NCBI RefSeq assembly: GCF_003151075.1
Contig: NZ_CP029482.1
Location: 1,550,001 to 1,614,000 of the forward strand
DNA from: Pseudomonas sp. 31-12
Lineage (GTDB): Bacteria > Pseudomonadota > Gammaproteobacteria > Pseudomonadales > Pseudomonadaceae
DNA length: 64,000 nt
Direction: 5' to 3'
Position 1 is the first letter of the stretch. The number at the start of each line of letters is the position of its first letter. A model generated the notes under the pieces. That model did no database searches, had not been told where the DNA came from, and saw only the letters and a list, made by a program, of their open reading frames with translations. Of the stretch, positions 8,678 to 19,630 are shown one piece after another. The translations under genes were made by a program, and so were the position numbers.

Positions 8678-11322
8678 CAGCGTTTCACCAATCCAGTCAA
8701 GCCGCCCGCAATCAGGGCAGCAGTATCGGCCAGGGCAACCAGCGGATCGAGTCCGGCGGGCACGGCCATATAACGGGGTTCCCAGTCAGGCTGGAATTTG
8801 TCTTTGAAGCGGCGCAAACCTTGGAAGTTGTAAAGCTGCTCACCACGGCGGAAAACCATCGAGCCCAGACGCTGGGTCAGCGGTGCACCACGCCGGGGTT
8901 GCAACCCCGACAGCGGCACCATGCCCAGGCTGAAACGCGCGTATCCATGATTTTTATAATGTTGAATCAGGCCGACCATCATGAACTCCATGGTCAGCTT
9001 GGGGGCGTCCGGGTGCGCGCGCATCAGGTCGAGGCTGGCCAGGTCATGGCCGTAGGTCTCGAGCAGGTTGGCGAACGCCACCGGGCGCCCTTCGAAACGA
9101 ATCACCGCCACGCGGAAATGCTTGAGGTAGTCGTCGCTGAAACGGCCGAGGGAGAAGCCTTTCTCGCGCACGTTCTTGCCCGTCAGCCAGGCATCGGAAA
9201 TCACCTTGAGTTTATCCATCGGCGCATGGCCCGGCTCAAAGATCTCCAGCGACAGGCCATCGCGAGTGCCGCGGTTCCAGGTGTAGCGCAGGTCTTTCAT
9301 CTCTTTGCCCTTGGCTTCGAGATCAAAGCGCACCAGATCAACCCGGGCTTCTTCGCCGAGCTTGATCGCGGTCAGGCCGATGTCCATGTAGTACGGCAAG
9401 TTCTCGGCGCGCACTTGATAGAACACCGGGCGGGCGTGGTGGATGTCGCAGAGGTCGCGGAACTGCCAGATCATTTCCGCCCGTTGCTGGGTCGGGCCGA
9501 TCGGGTCGTACAAGGCCACCAGGCTGCGGCCACGGCGGGCGTACATCAGGAACGCCTCGTCGTTCGGGTGAAACAGCAGCGCCTTGTCACCGGTCAGCGC
9601 GAGGCCACCGTCCGGTTGCGCGGAGGCCATCAGGATCTTTACCGCACGGTCCAGCTCGTCAGGCGTCGGCAGATGAATTACCGGGCGCGCGGTGCGCAGC
9701 AGCCAGGTCAGGGATACCACCACGAGTAGCACGGCGGCGCCGAGCAGCGAGCGCAGGCCGCGCGGGGCATCGGCGTCGAGGGTGAACTGCCACCAGAGTT
9801 GATGGCTGTACGGAACGTCCTGATAGGCGAACAGCAGCAACCAGATCGACGCGCCGAGCACGCACAGACTCGACACCAGATACAGCGGCGAGAACGGCAA
9901 TTCGGTAAGGCGGCTCGGGCGATAGAACGAACGCCGGAAAACCCCGAGCAGGCTCGCCGTCAGCGTCATGAGGCAGGCTTCTTCCCAGTCAAAGCCCTTG
10001 AGCAGAGAGAGCAGGGCGCCGACCAGCAATAGAATGGTGGTCAGCATCCACGCGGCGGACAACCGACGACGCAGACCTTGCGCCAGCAGCAGGCACAGCA
10101 CGCCGACCAGGCTGGCACCGAAGTGCGACGCGTCGACGAGGCGATGGGGAATCAGAAAACCGATGTGTTCCAGGCGCGTGTCGATTTCCGGGGTCACGCC
10201 GGAGAACAGCAGCACTACGCCGGACAGGAACACCAGCACCGCCAGAATCGGCGCCGCCAGACCGGACGCGGCGCGCAGGGACTGGCGCGACTGAAACAGG
10301 CGCTGGCCTTCATTGATCAGCAGGAACACGCAGGCCACCAGCAGTGGCAGCACGACATAGATCAGGCGATAGAGCAGCAGCGCAGCGGCCAGTGGGGCGG
10401 CGCCGAGTGTATCGGCAAAGGCGGCCAACAGGATGGCTTCAAACACACCGACGCCGCCGGGCACATGGCTGAGCACGCCGGCGGCCAGGGCCAGCAGGTA
10501 CACCAGCAGGAACGCACCGAAGGGTGGCGCTTCCGGCAGCAACAGATAGAGCACGGTCGCGGCAGCGGCCACGTCCAGGGCGGTGATGATCAGTTGCAGG
10601 AAGGTCAGACGCCGGCCGGGGAGGCGTAAGGTGCGGCGTCCGACCTTGACCAGCAGGTTGTCCGGGGAAGGTTGTTCCGGAAGGCGACGACGATAGATGC
10701 CGATGGCCAATACGCTGAAGAGCAGCAAAACAGCCGCGGCAACACCACCGAGCAAACCTTCGGACAATCCCAGGGCCGCCGAGGCGGCAGGCAGGTTGCT
10801 GAGGGTTGCGAGGGCGGCCAGCGGTGGCAGGGCGCAGCCGAGCGAGAGGCTGGCGAACAGCGTCATGTGAGCGACTTCTGAAGCGCCCAGGCCATGACGT
10901 GCATATAAACGGTAGCGAACCGATCCCCCCGAAAGCATCGAAAGACCGATGGCGTTGCCGATGGCAAATGCCGTGAACCCGCCCAGCGCCAGGATGCGCG
11001 GCGCCAGTGTCACGCCTGCGTAGCGGCTGGCGGACCATTCGTACCCCAGCAAAATGATGAAGCCGATCACGGTCGCAGCCAATGCGCCCAGCAAGGCCGG
11101 TTTTGGTACTTCCAGAATGGAGTCATGCAAAGCGTACAGATCGAGTTCGCTCAGCAGGTGACGGCAGGCAATCAGCGCGATAGCGAACAACAGCAACGTG
11201 ACCGCCAGGCCGATGGGCTGACGGTACTTGCTGACCAGATCCAGCCAGCGCAGACGCTCGGCCTTGATCGGTTGGGTCGCTGTGACGGTGTCTTGTGGAT
11301 CAGACGAGTTGGCGCGCATCAA
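8677..11322 (-). CDS. mprF: Bifunctional aminoacyl-phosphatidylglycerol synthase/flippase MprF
   Basis: 881 residues, normal for the family. The N-terminal part (about 30-530) carries around 13-14 hydrophobic helices forming the flippase; the C-terminal cytosolic part (about 545-875) is the DUF2156 double-GNAT synthase that moves Ala or Lys from tRNA to phosphatidylglycerol. Visible synthase segments include GDKALLFHPNDEAFLMYARR and MEFMMVGLIQHYKNHGYARF. Product reduces the negative charge of the inner membrane and protects against cationic peptides. First gene of a two-gene operon with the hydrolase. Start at 11322 or three bases later (double Met). Confidence 0.96.
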   Translation of the reverse strand: MMRANSSDPQDTVTATQPIKAERLRWLDLVSKYRQPIGLAVTLLLFAIALIACRHLLSELDLYALHDSILEVPKPALLGALAATVIGFIILLGYEWSASRYAGVTLAPRILALGGFTAFAIGNAIGLSMLSGGSVRYRLYARHGLGASEVAHMTLFASLSLGCALPPLAALATLSNLPAASAALGLSEGLLGGVAAAVLLLFSVLAIGIYRRRLPEQPSPDNLLVKVGRRTLRLPGRRLTFLQLIITALDVAAAATVLYLLLPEAPPFGAFLLVYLLALAAGVLSHVPGGVGVFEAILLAAFADTLGAAPLAAALLLYRLIYVVLPLLVACVFLLINEGQRLFQSRQSLRAASGLAAPILAVLVFLSGVVLLFSGVTPEIDTRLEHIGFLIPHRLVDASHFGASLVGVLCLLLAQGLRRRLSAAWMLTTILLLVGALLSLLKGFDWEEACLMTLTASLLGVFRRSFYRPSRLTELPFSPLYLVSSLCVLGASIWLLLFAYQDVPYSHQLWWQFTLDADAPRGLRSLLGAAVLLVVVSLTWLLRTARPVIHLPTPDELDRAVKILMASAQPDGGLALTGDKALLFHPNDEAFLMYARRGRSLVALYDPIGPTQQRAEMIWQFRDLCDIHHARPVFYQVRAENLPYYMDIGLTAIKLGEEARVDLVRFDLEAKGKEMKDLRYTWNRGTRDGLSLEIFEPGHAPMDKLKVISDAWLTGKNVREKGFSLGRFSDDYLKHFRVAVIRFEGRPVAFANLLETYGHDLASLDLMRAHPDAPKLTMEFMMVGLIQHYKNHGYARFSLGMVPLSGLQPRRGAPLTQRLGSMVFRRGEQLYNFQGLRRFKDKFQPDWEPRYMAVPAGLDPLVALADTAALIAGGLTGLVKR

Positions 11323-11559
11323 TCACCTCTTGGATTGTGCGCGACAGGATGGAGGTATCCAGCCAAGTTACCAATCCCTGTAGAAAAAAATAATCACAAA
11401 TATTAACGCCTCTCACCGGTTGGCGGCGATGGCATGTCATTGGGCATAGAGGGTTCTGTCTGCGATTCAGCATAGTCTGAACTCACAGCCTGGGTGATCC
11501 CGAACGCTTCACTACACAGTGACAGGTCATTGTTGCGAAAGGACTTTTTCAACAGATAC

Positions 11560-11591
11560 AAAAAAGGCCACTCTTTCGAGTAGCCTTTTTT
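11560..11591 (-). terminator. Terminator of the downstream initiator tRNA gene copy
   Basis: On the minus strand AAAAAAGGCTACTCGAAAGA followed by GTGGCCTTTTTT: a stem with T6, six bases after the tRNA. An identical copy follows the second tRNA at 11844-11875. Confidence 0.85.
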
Positions 11592-11597
11592 GATGTT

Positions 11598-11674
<77 letters not shown>

Positions 11675-11843
11675 TCTGTGTGGCGGCATTCTATAGAGAT
11701 ACGCCGGTGTGTCAACCGTTAATCTGGAGCCGGGTCAAATAAGTGTGAATAAGCGGCGAACGGTCGCAGGGCAGACTTAAGTTTCGGAATCAGAACGATT
11801 TCTCACTTCTGGTAGAAAAGAGCGACACAAAACAGACGCGCAC

Positions 11844-11875
11844 AAAAAAGGCCACTCTTTCGAGTAGCCTTTTTT
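11844..11875 (-). terminator. Terminator of the upstream initiator tRNA gene copy
   Basis: Same stem-loop and T run as at 11560-11591, identical across the hairpin. Confidence 0.85.
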
Positions 11876-11881
11876 GATGTT

Positions 11882-11958
<77 letters not shown>

Positions 11959-12175
11959 TCTGTGTGTCGGCATTCTACAGAGGATCGCCGGGCTGTCAAC
12001 CTTCAATCCTGATAAAACCTCTTCTGGTTCAATCGCTTAGCTAGGATTTTTGGTAGGAAGAACGGCTGCGAGTCAGGTATGGCAAGGCTTGCAGCTCTAT
12101 CGAGCGGACCTTTTCGATTGAGAAAATAAATTCATCGGTTACTTTTCCTACCAGTGGGGAAGAAGATTCAGACTA

Positions 12176-12191
12176 CTGGTGCTATATACAG
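12176..12191 (+). promoter_or_regulatory. LexA (SOS) box upstream of dinB
   Basis: CTGGTGCTATATACAG: the CTG-N10-CAG pattern with an AT-rich centre, 69 bases before the dinB start. Nothing else recognisable is seen in the 300 bases between the tRNA and dinB. Confidence 0.75.
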
Positions 12192-12259
12192 GTGTCAGTG
12201 AGATACTGCCGATCCGACACGCCAATACGCCATTTCTTCGCCATGAACACCGCTTTTAT

Positions 12260-13321
12260 ATGACCCAGCGAAAAATCATCCACGTCGATTGTGACTGCTT
12301 CTACGCTGCCATCGAGATGCGTGACGACCCGCGCCTGGCGGGTAAACCCTTGGCGGTGGGTGGCTCGGCGGATCGGCGCGGAGTGATTGCCACCTGTAAC
12401 TATGAGGCGCGGGCCTATGGCGTGCGCTCGGCGATGTCTTCCGGGCATGCCTTGAAGCTGTGCCCGGACCTGACCATCGTCAAGCCGCGCATGGATGCTT
12501 ATAGAGAAGCGTCGAAGGAAATTCACACGATCTTTAGCGATTACACCGACCTGATCGAGCCGCTTTCCCTCGACGAGGCTTACCTCGACGTGTCGGACTG
12601 TGCACATTTCGGTGGCAGCGCCACGCGCATCGCCCAGGACATTCGCCGCCGAGTCTCCAATCAATTGCACATCACGGTCTCGGCCGGCGTCGCGCCGAAC
12701 AAGTTTCTGGCCAAGATCGCCAGTGACTGGAAGAAGCCTAACGGTTTGTTTGTGATCACGCCGGATCAGGTCGAAGACTTTGTCAGCGGTTTGCCCGTGA
12801 GCAAGCTGCACGGCGTGGGCAAAGTGACTGCAGACAAACTGGGCAAGCTCGGCATTGTCGATTGCTCGCATTTGCGCGAGTGGGACAAGTTGGCGTTGGT
12901 GCGCGAATTCGGCAGTTTTGGCGAGCGACTCTGGAGCCTGGCCCGTGGGATTGATGAGCGCTTGGTGCATAACGACAGCCGTCGGCAGTCGATCAGTGTC
13001 GAAAACACCTACGACGTGGACCTGCCGGATCTGGTGAGCTGCCTGGATAAATTACCCGAGCTGCTGGAAACCCTGGCCGGTCGCATGGCGCGGATCGACA
13101 GCAGCTACCGGCCGGGCAAGCCGTTCGTCAAAGTGAAATTCCATGACTTTACCCAGACGACGCTGGAACAGGCCGGGGCAGGGCGGGATTTGGGGAGTTA
13201 TCAGTTGTTGCTGACTCAGGCGTTCAATCGAGGGGGGAAACCGGTGCGGTTGTTGGGGATTGGCGTGCGACTTGAGGATTTGCGGGGCGGGTTTGAGCAG
13301 ATGGAGTTGTTTGAGCGGTAG
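12260..13321 (+). CDS. dinB: DNA polymerase IV (Y-family translesion polymerase)
   Basis: 353 residues from ATG 12260, giving the family N-terminus MTQRKIIHVDCDCFYAAIEM. Metal-binding acidic residues are visible: Asp in HVDCDCF (about residue 10) and the SLDEAYLDVS pair (about 104-113). A helix-hairpin-helix follows (VSKLHGVGKVTADKLGKLGI), then the little-finger domain to the C-terminus. It copies past DNA lesions in the cytoplasm. A LexA box upstream indicates SOS induction. The extension back to 12179 would run through the LexA box and is rejected. Confidence 0.97.
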   Translation: MTQRKIIHVDCDCFYAAIEMRDDPRLAGKPLAVGGSADRRGVIATCNYEARAYGVRSAMSSGHALKLCPDLTIVKPRMDAYREASKEIHTIFSDYTDLIEPLSLDEAYLDVSDCAHFGGSATRIAQDIRRRVSNQLHITVSAGVAPNKFLAKIASDWKKPNGLFVITPDQVEDFVSGLPVSKLHGVGKVTADKLGKLGIVDCSHLREWDKLALVREFGSFGERLWSLARGIDERLVHNDSRRQSISVENTYDVDLPDLVSCLDKLPELLETLAGRMARIDSSYRPGKPFVKVKFHDFTQTTLEQAGAGRDLGSYQLLLTQAFNRGGKPVRLLGIGVRLEDLRGGFEQMELFER

Positions 13322-13359
13322 TGGCAGGGTTTTGATGCGGCGGTGAATGTCAGGCCGTC

Positions 13360-13452
13360 ATCGCGAGCAGGCTCGCTCCCACATTGGATCTGCTGTGGAC
13401 ACAGAATGTGTGACCGCCTCAAATCCCCTGTGGGAGCGAGCCTGCTCGCGAT
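13360..13452. repeat. REP doublet (type 1, inverted arrangement)
   Basis: Arms occur in the opposite order to most copies: atcgcgagcaggctcgctcc first, then its complement. Located between convergent dinB and the following lipoprotein gene. Confidence 0.88.
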
Positions 13453-13456
13453 GCTT

Positions 13457-14410
13457 TTAATTCGGTCCCGGATCCGCCACCAGTCGCCCGGCATCCTTGG
13501 TCAGCGACTTGAGGAATTCGGTCTGCAACTCTGGATCGTTGCGGGTCAGTTCGATCAGGCTCTGTTCAAGTTCGCTGGCTTCTTCTTCCAGGCCCAATTC
13601 CGACAAACGCTTGACCCGGTGTACCCACTGGCTCACTTCGTCGTCTTCGAGGTCGTCATAAATCAAGCCGTGCGCTTCGAGCAGCTTGCCGCGCAAGCCA
13701 CTGCTGACCGCCAGGGACGAGTCGGTGTGCACATCGTCCTGACCGTCTTCGACGCTGATCAACAGTCGGCTCAGATGATTGATGTCATGTTCGGCGAACG
13801 GGCTGTCCAGCAGGTTCAGGCGCAGAACACCGTTTTTGTCGGTGTTCAGATCAAACGTTTCTTTGCCCGCTTTCACCACCACCGGACGCTCGCTCCACGG
13901 CAGGCTCGAGTATTCGGTGCGCTTGTCGAGCTGGATTTCGTCGATCCCGGCCAGGTTCTGCTGCGCCCGACCGTTGGACTGCACGTTCATGAACGGGTTG
14001 AGCCCGGCAAAACCGTAGCTCAGCCAATCCTTGGTGACGCTGTCCGGCAGGTTGCCGAGGGTGAACACGTTGACCACGTTCGCACCGACACCGCCGACCA
14101 CCGCCACCGCGCCCAGCGGGATCTCGTAGACCTCCCGCCAGGGTTGGTAAGGCGTGTAGCGATCGTAGTGACGCGTGACTTCGAATTCGGTGACTTCGAA
14201 GGTCTTCTGCTCGTGGATTTTCACCCGACGTTGCGGCAACTCAAGCACCTTGGGCTCGCCGACATCGATCTGCAGGCTGTGATCGAGCAATTTACGCTCG
14301 ACACGCTCCTCGTGCTCACTGCGTTGGGACATGTGATTGGCACAGCCGCTGACCAGCAGGGCGCCGCACAGGGCTGCACCACCGAGGCCTAAGGTGTTTC
14401 GCTTGAACAT
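13457..14410 (-). CDS. Putative outer-membrane or periplasmic lipoprotein of unknown function
   Basis: 317 residues. Lipoprotein signal peptide with lipobox LLVSGC (Cys at about residue 23). Mature region has a hydrophobic patch LGAVAVVGGVGANVVNVFTLG (about 99-119) and an acidic C-terminus (EDGQDDVHTDSS, YDDLEDDE, LEEEASELEQ). I do not recognise a characterised domain. It lies 17 bases downstream of proS on the same strand, so may be co-transcribed with it; the same pairing is familiar in Pseudomonas. Function unknown. Confidence 0.8.
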   Translation of the reverse strand: MFKRNTLGLGGAALCGALLVSGCANHMSQRSEHEERVERKLLDHSLQIDVGEPKVLELPQRRVKIHEQKTFEVTEFEVTRHYDRYTPYQPWREVYEIPLGAVAVVGGVGANVVNVFTLGNLPDSVTKDWLSYGFAGLNPFMNVQSNGRAQQNLAGIDEIQLDKRTEYSSLPWSERPVVVKAGKETFDLNTDKNGVLRLNLLDSPFAEHDINHLSRLLISVEDGQDDVHTDSSLAVSSGLRGKLLEAHGLIYDDLEDDEVSQWVHRVKRLSELGLEEEASELEQSLIELTRNDPELQTEFLKSLTKDAGRLVADPGPN

Positions 14411-14427
14411 GACTTCTCTATCTGGTG

Positions 14428-16143
14428 TCAGCGGCGGATACGGGCCTGGAGGAAAGACAGCACGTCGGCTACCGGCAGCGCTTGCGCTTCAGGTTCGGTA
14501 CGGCTCTTGTATTCCAGATTGCCTTCGGCGAGGCCGCGGTCACTGACCACGATCCGGTGAGGAATGCCGATCAGCTCCATGTCCGCGAACTTGATGCCCG
14601 GGCTGGTTTTCTTGTCGCGATCGTCCAGCAGCACTTCGAAGCCGGCGGCAGTCAGTTCTGCGTACAGCTTGTCAGTAGCTTCACGAACCTGTTCGGTCTC
14701 GTAGCGCAATGGCACCAGGGCAACCTGGAATGGCGCCAGTGTGTCGCTCCAGATGATCCCGTTCGCGTCGTTGTTCTGCTCGATGGCCGCAGCTACCACG
14801 CGGGACACGCCGATGCCGTAGCAACCCATTTCCAGGGTCACTGGCTTGCCGTTCTCGCCCAGCACTTCGCACTTCATCGCCTTGCTGTACTTGTTGCCCA
14901 GCTGGAAGATGTGCCCGACTTCGATGCCGCGCTTGATTTCCAGGGTGCCCTTGCCATCCGGGCTTGGGTCACCAGCGACAACGTTACGCAGGTCGGCAAC
15001 GGTCGGAACCGGCAGGTCACGCTCCCAGTTCACGCCGAAGTAGTGCTTGTCGTCGATGTTGGCACCGATGCCGAAGTCGCTCATCAGCTCGACGGAACGG
15101 TCGATGATGATTGGCAGCGGCAGGTTCAGCGGGCCGAGGGAACCGGCGCCGGCGCCAATGGCGTCGCGCAGTTCGCTTTCGGACGCCATGACCAGCGGGC
15201 TGGCAACGCCAGGCTGGTTGCCGGCCTTGATTTCGTTCAACTCGTGGTCGCCACGGATGATAAGGGCAATCAGCTTGCCTTGCTCTTCAGCGTGAACCAC
15301 CAAGGTCTTGATGGTCTTTTCGATCGGCAGGTTGAAGCCTTCGACCAGTTGCGCAATGGTCTTGGCGTTCGGTGTGTCGACCAAGCGCAGCTCTTCAGTC
15401 GGCGCGGCGCGGGAGGTTTCGCGCGGCACGGCTTCGGCTTTCTCGATGTTCGCGGCGTAGTCGGAACCGTTGCTGAAGACGATATCGTCTTCGCCGGACT
15501 CGGCCAGTACGTGGAACTCGTGGGAACCGGCGCCGCCGATGGAGCCGTTGTCGGCTTCTACAGGACGGAACTTCAGGCCCAGACGGGTGAACACGTTGCA
15601 GTACGCCTGGTGCATGCGGTCGTAGGTGATCTGCAGCGAAGGCTGATCAGCATGGAACGAGTAGGCGTCCTTCATGATGAATTCGCGGCCGCGCATCAAA
15701 CCGAAGCGTGGGCGGATTTCGTCACGGAATTTGGTCTGGATCTGGTACAGGTTGATCGGCAGCTGTTTGTAGCTGCTCAACTCGTTGCGCATCAGATCAG
15801 TGATGACTTCTTCGTGGGTCGGGCCGGCGCAGAAATCGCGACCGTGACGATCCTTGAAGCGCAGCAATTCAGGGCCGTATTCTTCCCAACGACCGGATTC
15901 CTGCCACAGCTCAGCCGGTTGAGTACTCGGCATCAACACTTCGAGAGAGCCCGCGGCGTTCATTTCTTCACGAACGACGGCTTCGACCTTGCGCATCACT
16001 CGCAAGCCCATCGGCAGCCAGGTGTACAGGCCCGAGGCGAGTTTGCGGATCATGCCGGCGCGCAGCATCAGCTGATGGCTGATGACGACCGCGTCGGAAG
16101 GCGTTTCTTTCTGTGTGGCGAGCAAAAATTGACTGGTGCGCAT
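14428..16143 (-). CDS. proS: Prolyl-tRNA synthetase
   Basis: 571 residues, bacterial-type ProRS with editing domain. N-terminus [20 protein letters not shown] and class II motifs (motif 2 around [20 protein letters not shown], motif 3 near the [13 protein letters not shown] segment) are clear. Between motifs 2 and 3 is the INS/YbaK-type editing domain (about 225-400) that clears Ala-tRNAPro. C-terminal anticodon-binding domain from about residue 470. I chose ATG 16143; the longer frame to 16332 adds an Arg-rich non-family extension. Confidence 0.98.
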   Translation of the reverse strand: MRTSQFLLATQKETPSDAVVISHQLMLRAGMIRKLASGLYTWLPMGLRVMRKVEAVVREEMNAAGSLEVLMPSTQPAELWQESGRWEEYGPELLRFKDRHGRDFCAGPTHEEVITDLMRNELSSYKQLPINLYQIQTKFRDEIRPRFGLMRGREFIMKDAYSFHADQPSLQITYDRMHQAYCNVFTRLGLKFRPVEADNGSIGGAGSHEFHVLAESGEDDIVFSNGSDYAANIEKAEAVPRETSRAAPTEELRLVDTPNAKTIAQLVEGFNLPIEKTIKTLVVHAEEQGKLIALIIRGDHELNEIKAGNQPGVASPLVMASESELRDAIGAGAGSLGPLNLPLPIIIDRSVELMSDFGIGANIDDKHYFGVNWERDLPVPTVADLRNVVAGDPSPDGKGTLEIKRGIEVGHIFQLGNKYSKAMKCEVLGENGKPVTLEMGCYGIGVSRVVAAAIEQNNDANGIIWSDTLAPFQVALVPLRYETEQVREATDKLYAELTAAGFEVLLDDRDKKTSPGIKFADMELIGIPHRIVVSDRGLAEGNLEYKSRTEPEAQALPVADVLSFLQARIRR

Positions 16144-16273
16144 GGTTGGCCGTTGTCGGTTGCTGATGACGAGAAATGACGGAGCATTGTACGGGCGAGA
16201 TCCGCTGGCGTACAGGCGTGCGGTCGGCGGTGTGGCACGAGGGCGGGAATCGTCGCGCCCTCTGCGAAATGTC

Positions 16274-17833
16274 CTACGATTCTTCTGCGACCTGGGTCGG
16301 CACCGGTTCGGGTGTCGGCGTCGGGCCCGCACGGCGGCTCTCCTGGAACCAGTGCAGGGCGATCAACAGCAGGGTCGGAACACCCAGCAGCGCCGTGATC
16401 AGGAAGAAGTTGTGGTAACCGAATTTCTCCACCATGACCCCTGAATAGCCGCCGATCAGGCGCGGCAGCAGGAGCATGATGGAGCTGAGCAGGGCGTATT
16501 GGGTGGCCGAGAATTTGAGGTTGGTCAGGCTCGACAGGTAGGCGACGAACGCCGATGTCGCCAGGCCCGAGCTGAAGTTGTCCAGGGAAATAGTCAGGAT
16601 CAGCATGTTCAGGTTGGCGCCCATGTCGGCGAGCATCAGGAACAGCAGGTTGGTGCCAGCCGACGCGATGCCGCCGATCAGCAGGATCGGCAAGATACCG
16701 AAACGCACGATCAGCAAGCCGCCCATGCCGGCGCCGACCAGGGTCATGATCAGGCCGAAGATTTTGCTGACGCTGGCGATCTGATCCTTGGTGAAGCCCT
16801 GGTCGATGTAGAACACGTTGGCCATCACACCCATGACCGTGTCGGACATGCGGTAGGTGGCGATCAACCCGAGCAACAGGAACGCCTGCCAGCGGTACCG
16901 CAGAATGAAGTCGTTGATTGGCGTCAGCACCGGCGCCAAGCCACGGCGTCCCATGGCCGACAGGCACATAAACGTAAGCGTGGTGTAGAGGATGGCCCGC
17001 AGGAAGGCGCGGTCTTCGAGCAGCAGGTCGAGCGGGCTCACGCCTTCGAACAGCACGCTGGCGAAATCAGTGTTGTAGAGCTGGGTGAACATGGCGGGCA
17101 CGGACACCAGCAGCACGATCAGCACGAATACCGACATCAGTTGATGCATGAAGCTGTAGCGACCGGCTTGAAGTTGGGTGCGCAGGGGCACGGGCGGTTC
17201 GCGCATGAACAGCGTGGTCAGCAGTGCCGGAACCATCAGGGCGCCAAACAATACGTAGGTGCCGGCCCAGGCCGAATGCTTGTAGTTGAAGCCGGTGGAG
17301 CCGAAGCCTTCGGCAAAGAACAGCGCGCCGGCCGTCGCCAGCAATGCGGCGATCCGATAGCCAGACATATAGCTGGCTGCGAGCGCGGCCTGACGAGTGT
17401 CGTCGGCGATTTCCAGGCGATAGGCGTCAACCGCGATGTCTTGCGTCGCCGAGGCGAAGGCAACGACCACGGCGATGGCGATCAGCCAGGACAAATGCTT
17501 TTGCGGGTCGCAGAAACCCATCCCGATCAGGCCGAGGATCACCAGAGCCTGGGACAGCACCAGCCAGGAGCGTCGTCGACCGAGCTTGCCGAGGAATGGC
17601 AGGCGCCATTGGTCGAGCAGCGGGGACCAGACCCATTTAAAGGCATAGGCCAAGCCGATCAGGCTTGCATAACCGATGGTTTCGCGGGCCACACCGGCCT
17701 CACGAAGCCAGACGGAAAGCGTCGAAAATACCAGCATGTAGGGCAAGCCGGCGGCGAAACCAAGCAACAACAACACAAGCGTCGAGGGGCTGGCATAGGC
17801 GGCGAGCGCGGCGCGCCAGGTTTTAGGGGGCAT
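16274..17833 (-). CDS. ampG: AmpG-family muropeptide permease
   Basis: 519 residues, MFS fold with 12-14 hydrophobic helices. The N-terminal helix [20 protein letters not shown] and loop [32 protein letters not shown] match AmpG, the inner-membrane importer of GlcNAc-anhydroMurNAc peptides for peptidoglycan recycling and AmpC induction. Shorter than the about 594-residue P. aeruginosa AmpG, closer to the basic family length. Upstream of proS on the same strand with a 130-base gap. Confidence 0.9.
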   Translation of the reverse strand: MPPKTWRAALAAYASPSTLVLLLLGFAAGLPYMLVFSTLSVWLREAGVARETIGYASLIGLAYAFKWVWSPLLDQWRLPFLGKLGRRRSWLVLSQALVILGLIGMGFCDPQKHLSWLIAIAVVVAFASATQDIAVDAYRLEIADDTRQAALAASYMSGYRIAALLATAGALFFAEGFGSTGFNYKHSAWAGTYVLFGALMVPALLTTLFMREPPVPLRTQLQAGRYSFMHQLMSVFVLIVLLVSVPAMFTQLYNTDFASVLFEGVSPLDLLLEDRAFLRAILYTTLTFMCLSAMGRRGLAPVLTPINDFILRYRWQAFLLLGLIATYRMSDTVMGVMANVFYIDQGFTKDQIASVSKIFGLIMTLVGAGMGGLLIVRFGILPILLIGGIASAGTNLLFLMLADMGANLNMLILTISLDNFSSGLATSAFVAYLSSLTNLKFSATQYALLSSIMLLLPRLIGGYSGVMVEKFGYHNFFLITALLGVPTLLLIALHWFQESRRAGPTPTPEPVPTQVAEES

Positions 17834-17877
17834 GGGCTGGAGTCTGCCTCAAGAATTACGGAAACAAAGCGCGCACT

Positions 17878-18231
17878 CTAACCGCTGTGCTCTACCGGGC
17901 GCCAGCCATGGCGCTGAATATCAACACGATTGTTCAGGATACTGACACCTTCGGAGCGCAATCGCGCGCGCTGTTCATCCCCCGAGGGACTGCCCACGGG
18001 CAGGCTGATCCGGCCACCGGCCCCCAGTACGCGATGCCACGGCAGTTTAGTGTCGCCGGGCAGTTGGCTTAATGTGCGTCCGACCCAGCGCGCGGCGCGG
18101 CCCAATCCGGCTAGCTCGGCCAGTTGACCATAGCTCACCACTTTGCCCTCGGGCACCTGCGCGAGTGTCAAGTAGAGCGCCGTGCGTCGAATTTGCGCCG
18201 CACTTTCGGTTTCAACGGTTGGGTCGGTCAC
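17878..18231 (-). CDS. Alkyltransferase-like (ATL) protein, MGMT family
   Basis: 117 residues from the GTG at 18231, which has AGGAA upstream; the frame extends further back to 18306 but without family similarity. The protein has the MGMT DNA-binding fold (VPEGKVVSYGQLAELAGLGRAAR, helix-turn-helix with the Arg finger in RAARWVG). In O6-alkylguanine transferases the active site is PCHRV; here it is PWHRV, the Trp replacement that defines ATL proteins. ATLs bind O6-alkylguanine and flag it for nucleotide excision repair rather than removing the alkyl group. Divergent from the DUF481 gene. Confidence 0.88.
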   Translation of the reverse strand: MTDPTVETESAAQIRRTALYLTLAQVPEGKVVSYGQLAELAGLGRAARWVGRTLSQLPGDTKLPWHRVLGAGGRISLPVGSPSGDEQRARLRSEGVSILNNRVDIQRHGWRPVEHSG

Positions 18232-18393
18232 GTCCGTGGTTCCTGAAAAGGTCGCCTTACCGTTTGTAGAGTAAGTCGTGGATTGGCAATTGAGAAATGA
18301 ACTCAATAGAAATAGTCGGGTCAGTCCTTGCTAGGGTCTTATTCTCAGGGATAATGCCGACTTTTTTTCGCAAACTTGAGCCTGTATCTGCTT

Positions 18394-19401
18394 ATGGTGT
18401 CCAGAACCCTGCTGTGCCTCGCTGTCCTCAGTGCCTCCACGCCGTTGCTCGCTGATACCGTCTGGTTGAAAAACGGTGACAAATTGAGCGGCAAGATCAC
18501 GCTGTTCGATGGCGGTAAATTGCTGATCCAGACCGAGTATGCCGGTGCGGTCCCGATCGACTGGAAACAGGTCAAGACCCTGGAAAGCGATCAGGAATTG
18601 TTGGTCAAGCAGGATGCCTACACCGGCGAGAAAGCCAAGTCGCTGCATGCGGCAGACGATGGCAAGGTGACGCTGGAAAACGGCGAGGCACCCAAGACGG
18701 TCGAGTTGGCCAGTATCCAGCAGATCCTCAAGCCCAAGCCGGTGGTCGAAGACCTTGTGTGGAAGGGGAATATCGACGCGGCGCTGGATTACCAGCGGGC
18801 GGAAAAAGATACCGATGACTACGACATCGACTTCAAAACCACTGCGCGCCATGGCAAATGGCGTCATATCGCGGAAGGCGAGTACAACCGCGAATTCCAG
18901 GATGACGTGGTCACCACTGATAACTGGCGGGGCGAATACTCGCTCGATCGCTTCCTGACCGAGAAATGGTTCTGGCAAGGTCGCGCGGTCTATAAACGTG
19001 ACAAGGTTGAAGACCTCTCCCGTCAGCGCACCGTGGGTACCGGTCCGGGTTACCAGTTCTGGGATAACGAGCTAGGCGCATTCTCCCTGGGCTCGCTGGT
19101 CAACCGTACGGACTATCAGTTCTCCGACGGCAGCAAGGAAAACTTCTATTCCCTGGCGATGAAGTGGGATTACAACCGTTACCTGATCGGCAAGAAGGTT
19201 GAGTTCTTCACCAATGGTGAAGTGGGCAAGCCGCTGTCGGGCGTGGCCGATTACGCGCTCGATGCCGAAATGGGCTTGCGCTACAAAGTCACCGAGTGGG
19301 CATCGCTTAACCTCAAGGCTGAGCGAGATATCATCAGCGGCACCGACGATGCCGATCTGGACAAGACCCGATACACCGCAGGGTTTGGCGTAGCCTGGTA
19401 A
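18394..19401 (+). CDS. DUF481 family putative outer-membrane protein (YdiY-like)
   Basis: 335 residues from ATG 18394 (a TTG at 18376 would add six residues; neither has a strong SD). Signal peptide VSRTLLCLAVLSASTPLLA, then a short N-terminal domain rich in DTVWLKNGDKLSGKI (about 25-110), then from about residue 130 to the end the DUF481 beta-barrel: alternating strands and a terminal aromatic (..YTAGFGVAW) expected by the outer-membrane assembly machinery. Function unknown; E. coli YdiY is acid-induced. Own terminator downstream. Confidence 0.85.
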   Translation: MVSRTLLCLAVLSASTPLLADTVWLKNGDKLSGKITLFDGGKLLIQTEYAGAVPIDWKQVKTLESDQELLVKQDAYTGEKAKSLHAADDGKVTLENGEAPKTVELASIQQILKPKPVVEDLVWKGNIDAALDYQRAEKDTDDYDIDFKTTARHGKWRHIAEGEYNREFQDDVVTTDNWRGEYSLDRFLTEKWFWQGRAVYKRDKVEDLSRQRTVGTGPGYQFWDNELGAFSLGSLVNRTDYQFSDGSKENFYSLAMKWDYNRYLIGKKVEFFTNGEVGKPLSGVADYALDAEMGLRYKVTEWASLNLKAERDIISGTDDADLDKTRYTAGFGVAW

Positions 19402-19422
19402 AGGCCGCTATCGCTTCCAAGC

Positions 19423-19458
19423 AAAGCCCCGCAATCAATCTGGTTGCGGGGCTTTTTT
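19423..19458 (+). terminator. Terminator after the DUF481 gene
   Basis: AAAGCCCCGCAA/TTGCGGGGCTTTTTT stem with T6, 21 bases after the stop. Confidence 0.92.
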
Positions 19459-19630
19459 CGTTTGTCGGCAGTCAAGTCGTCTGCATTTTTTCAATGTTTA
19501 GAGTGAATGAATTATCAGCTTCTGTCCGGTCGGATGCATTCACCCTGGCGGACGCCGGCTTCGTACCGACATTCAAAGCTAAGGCTTCCGTCTCTTTTCC
19601 AATATTGACTTAGTCCATGAGGATTATCGT

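Noticed and set aside
14425..16179. 584-codon plus-strand frame opposite proS
   Set aside because: Shadow of proS with no motifs.
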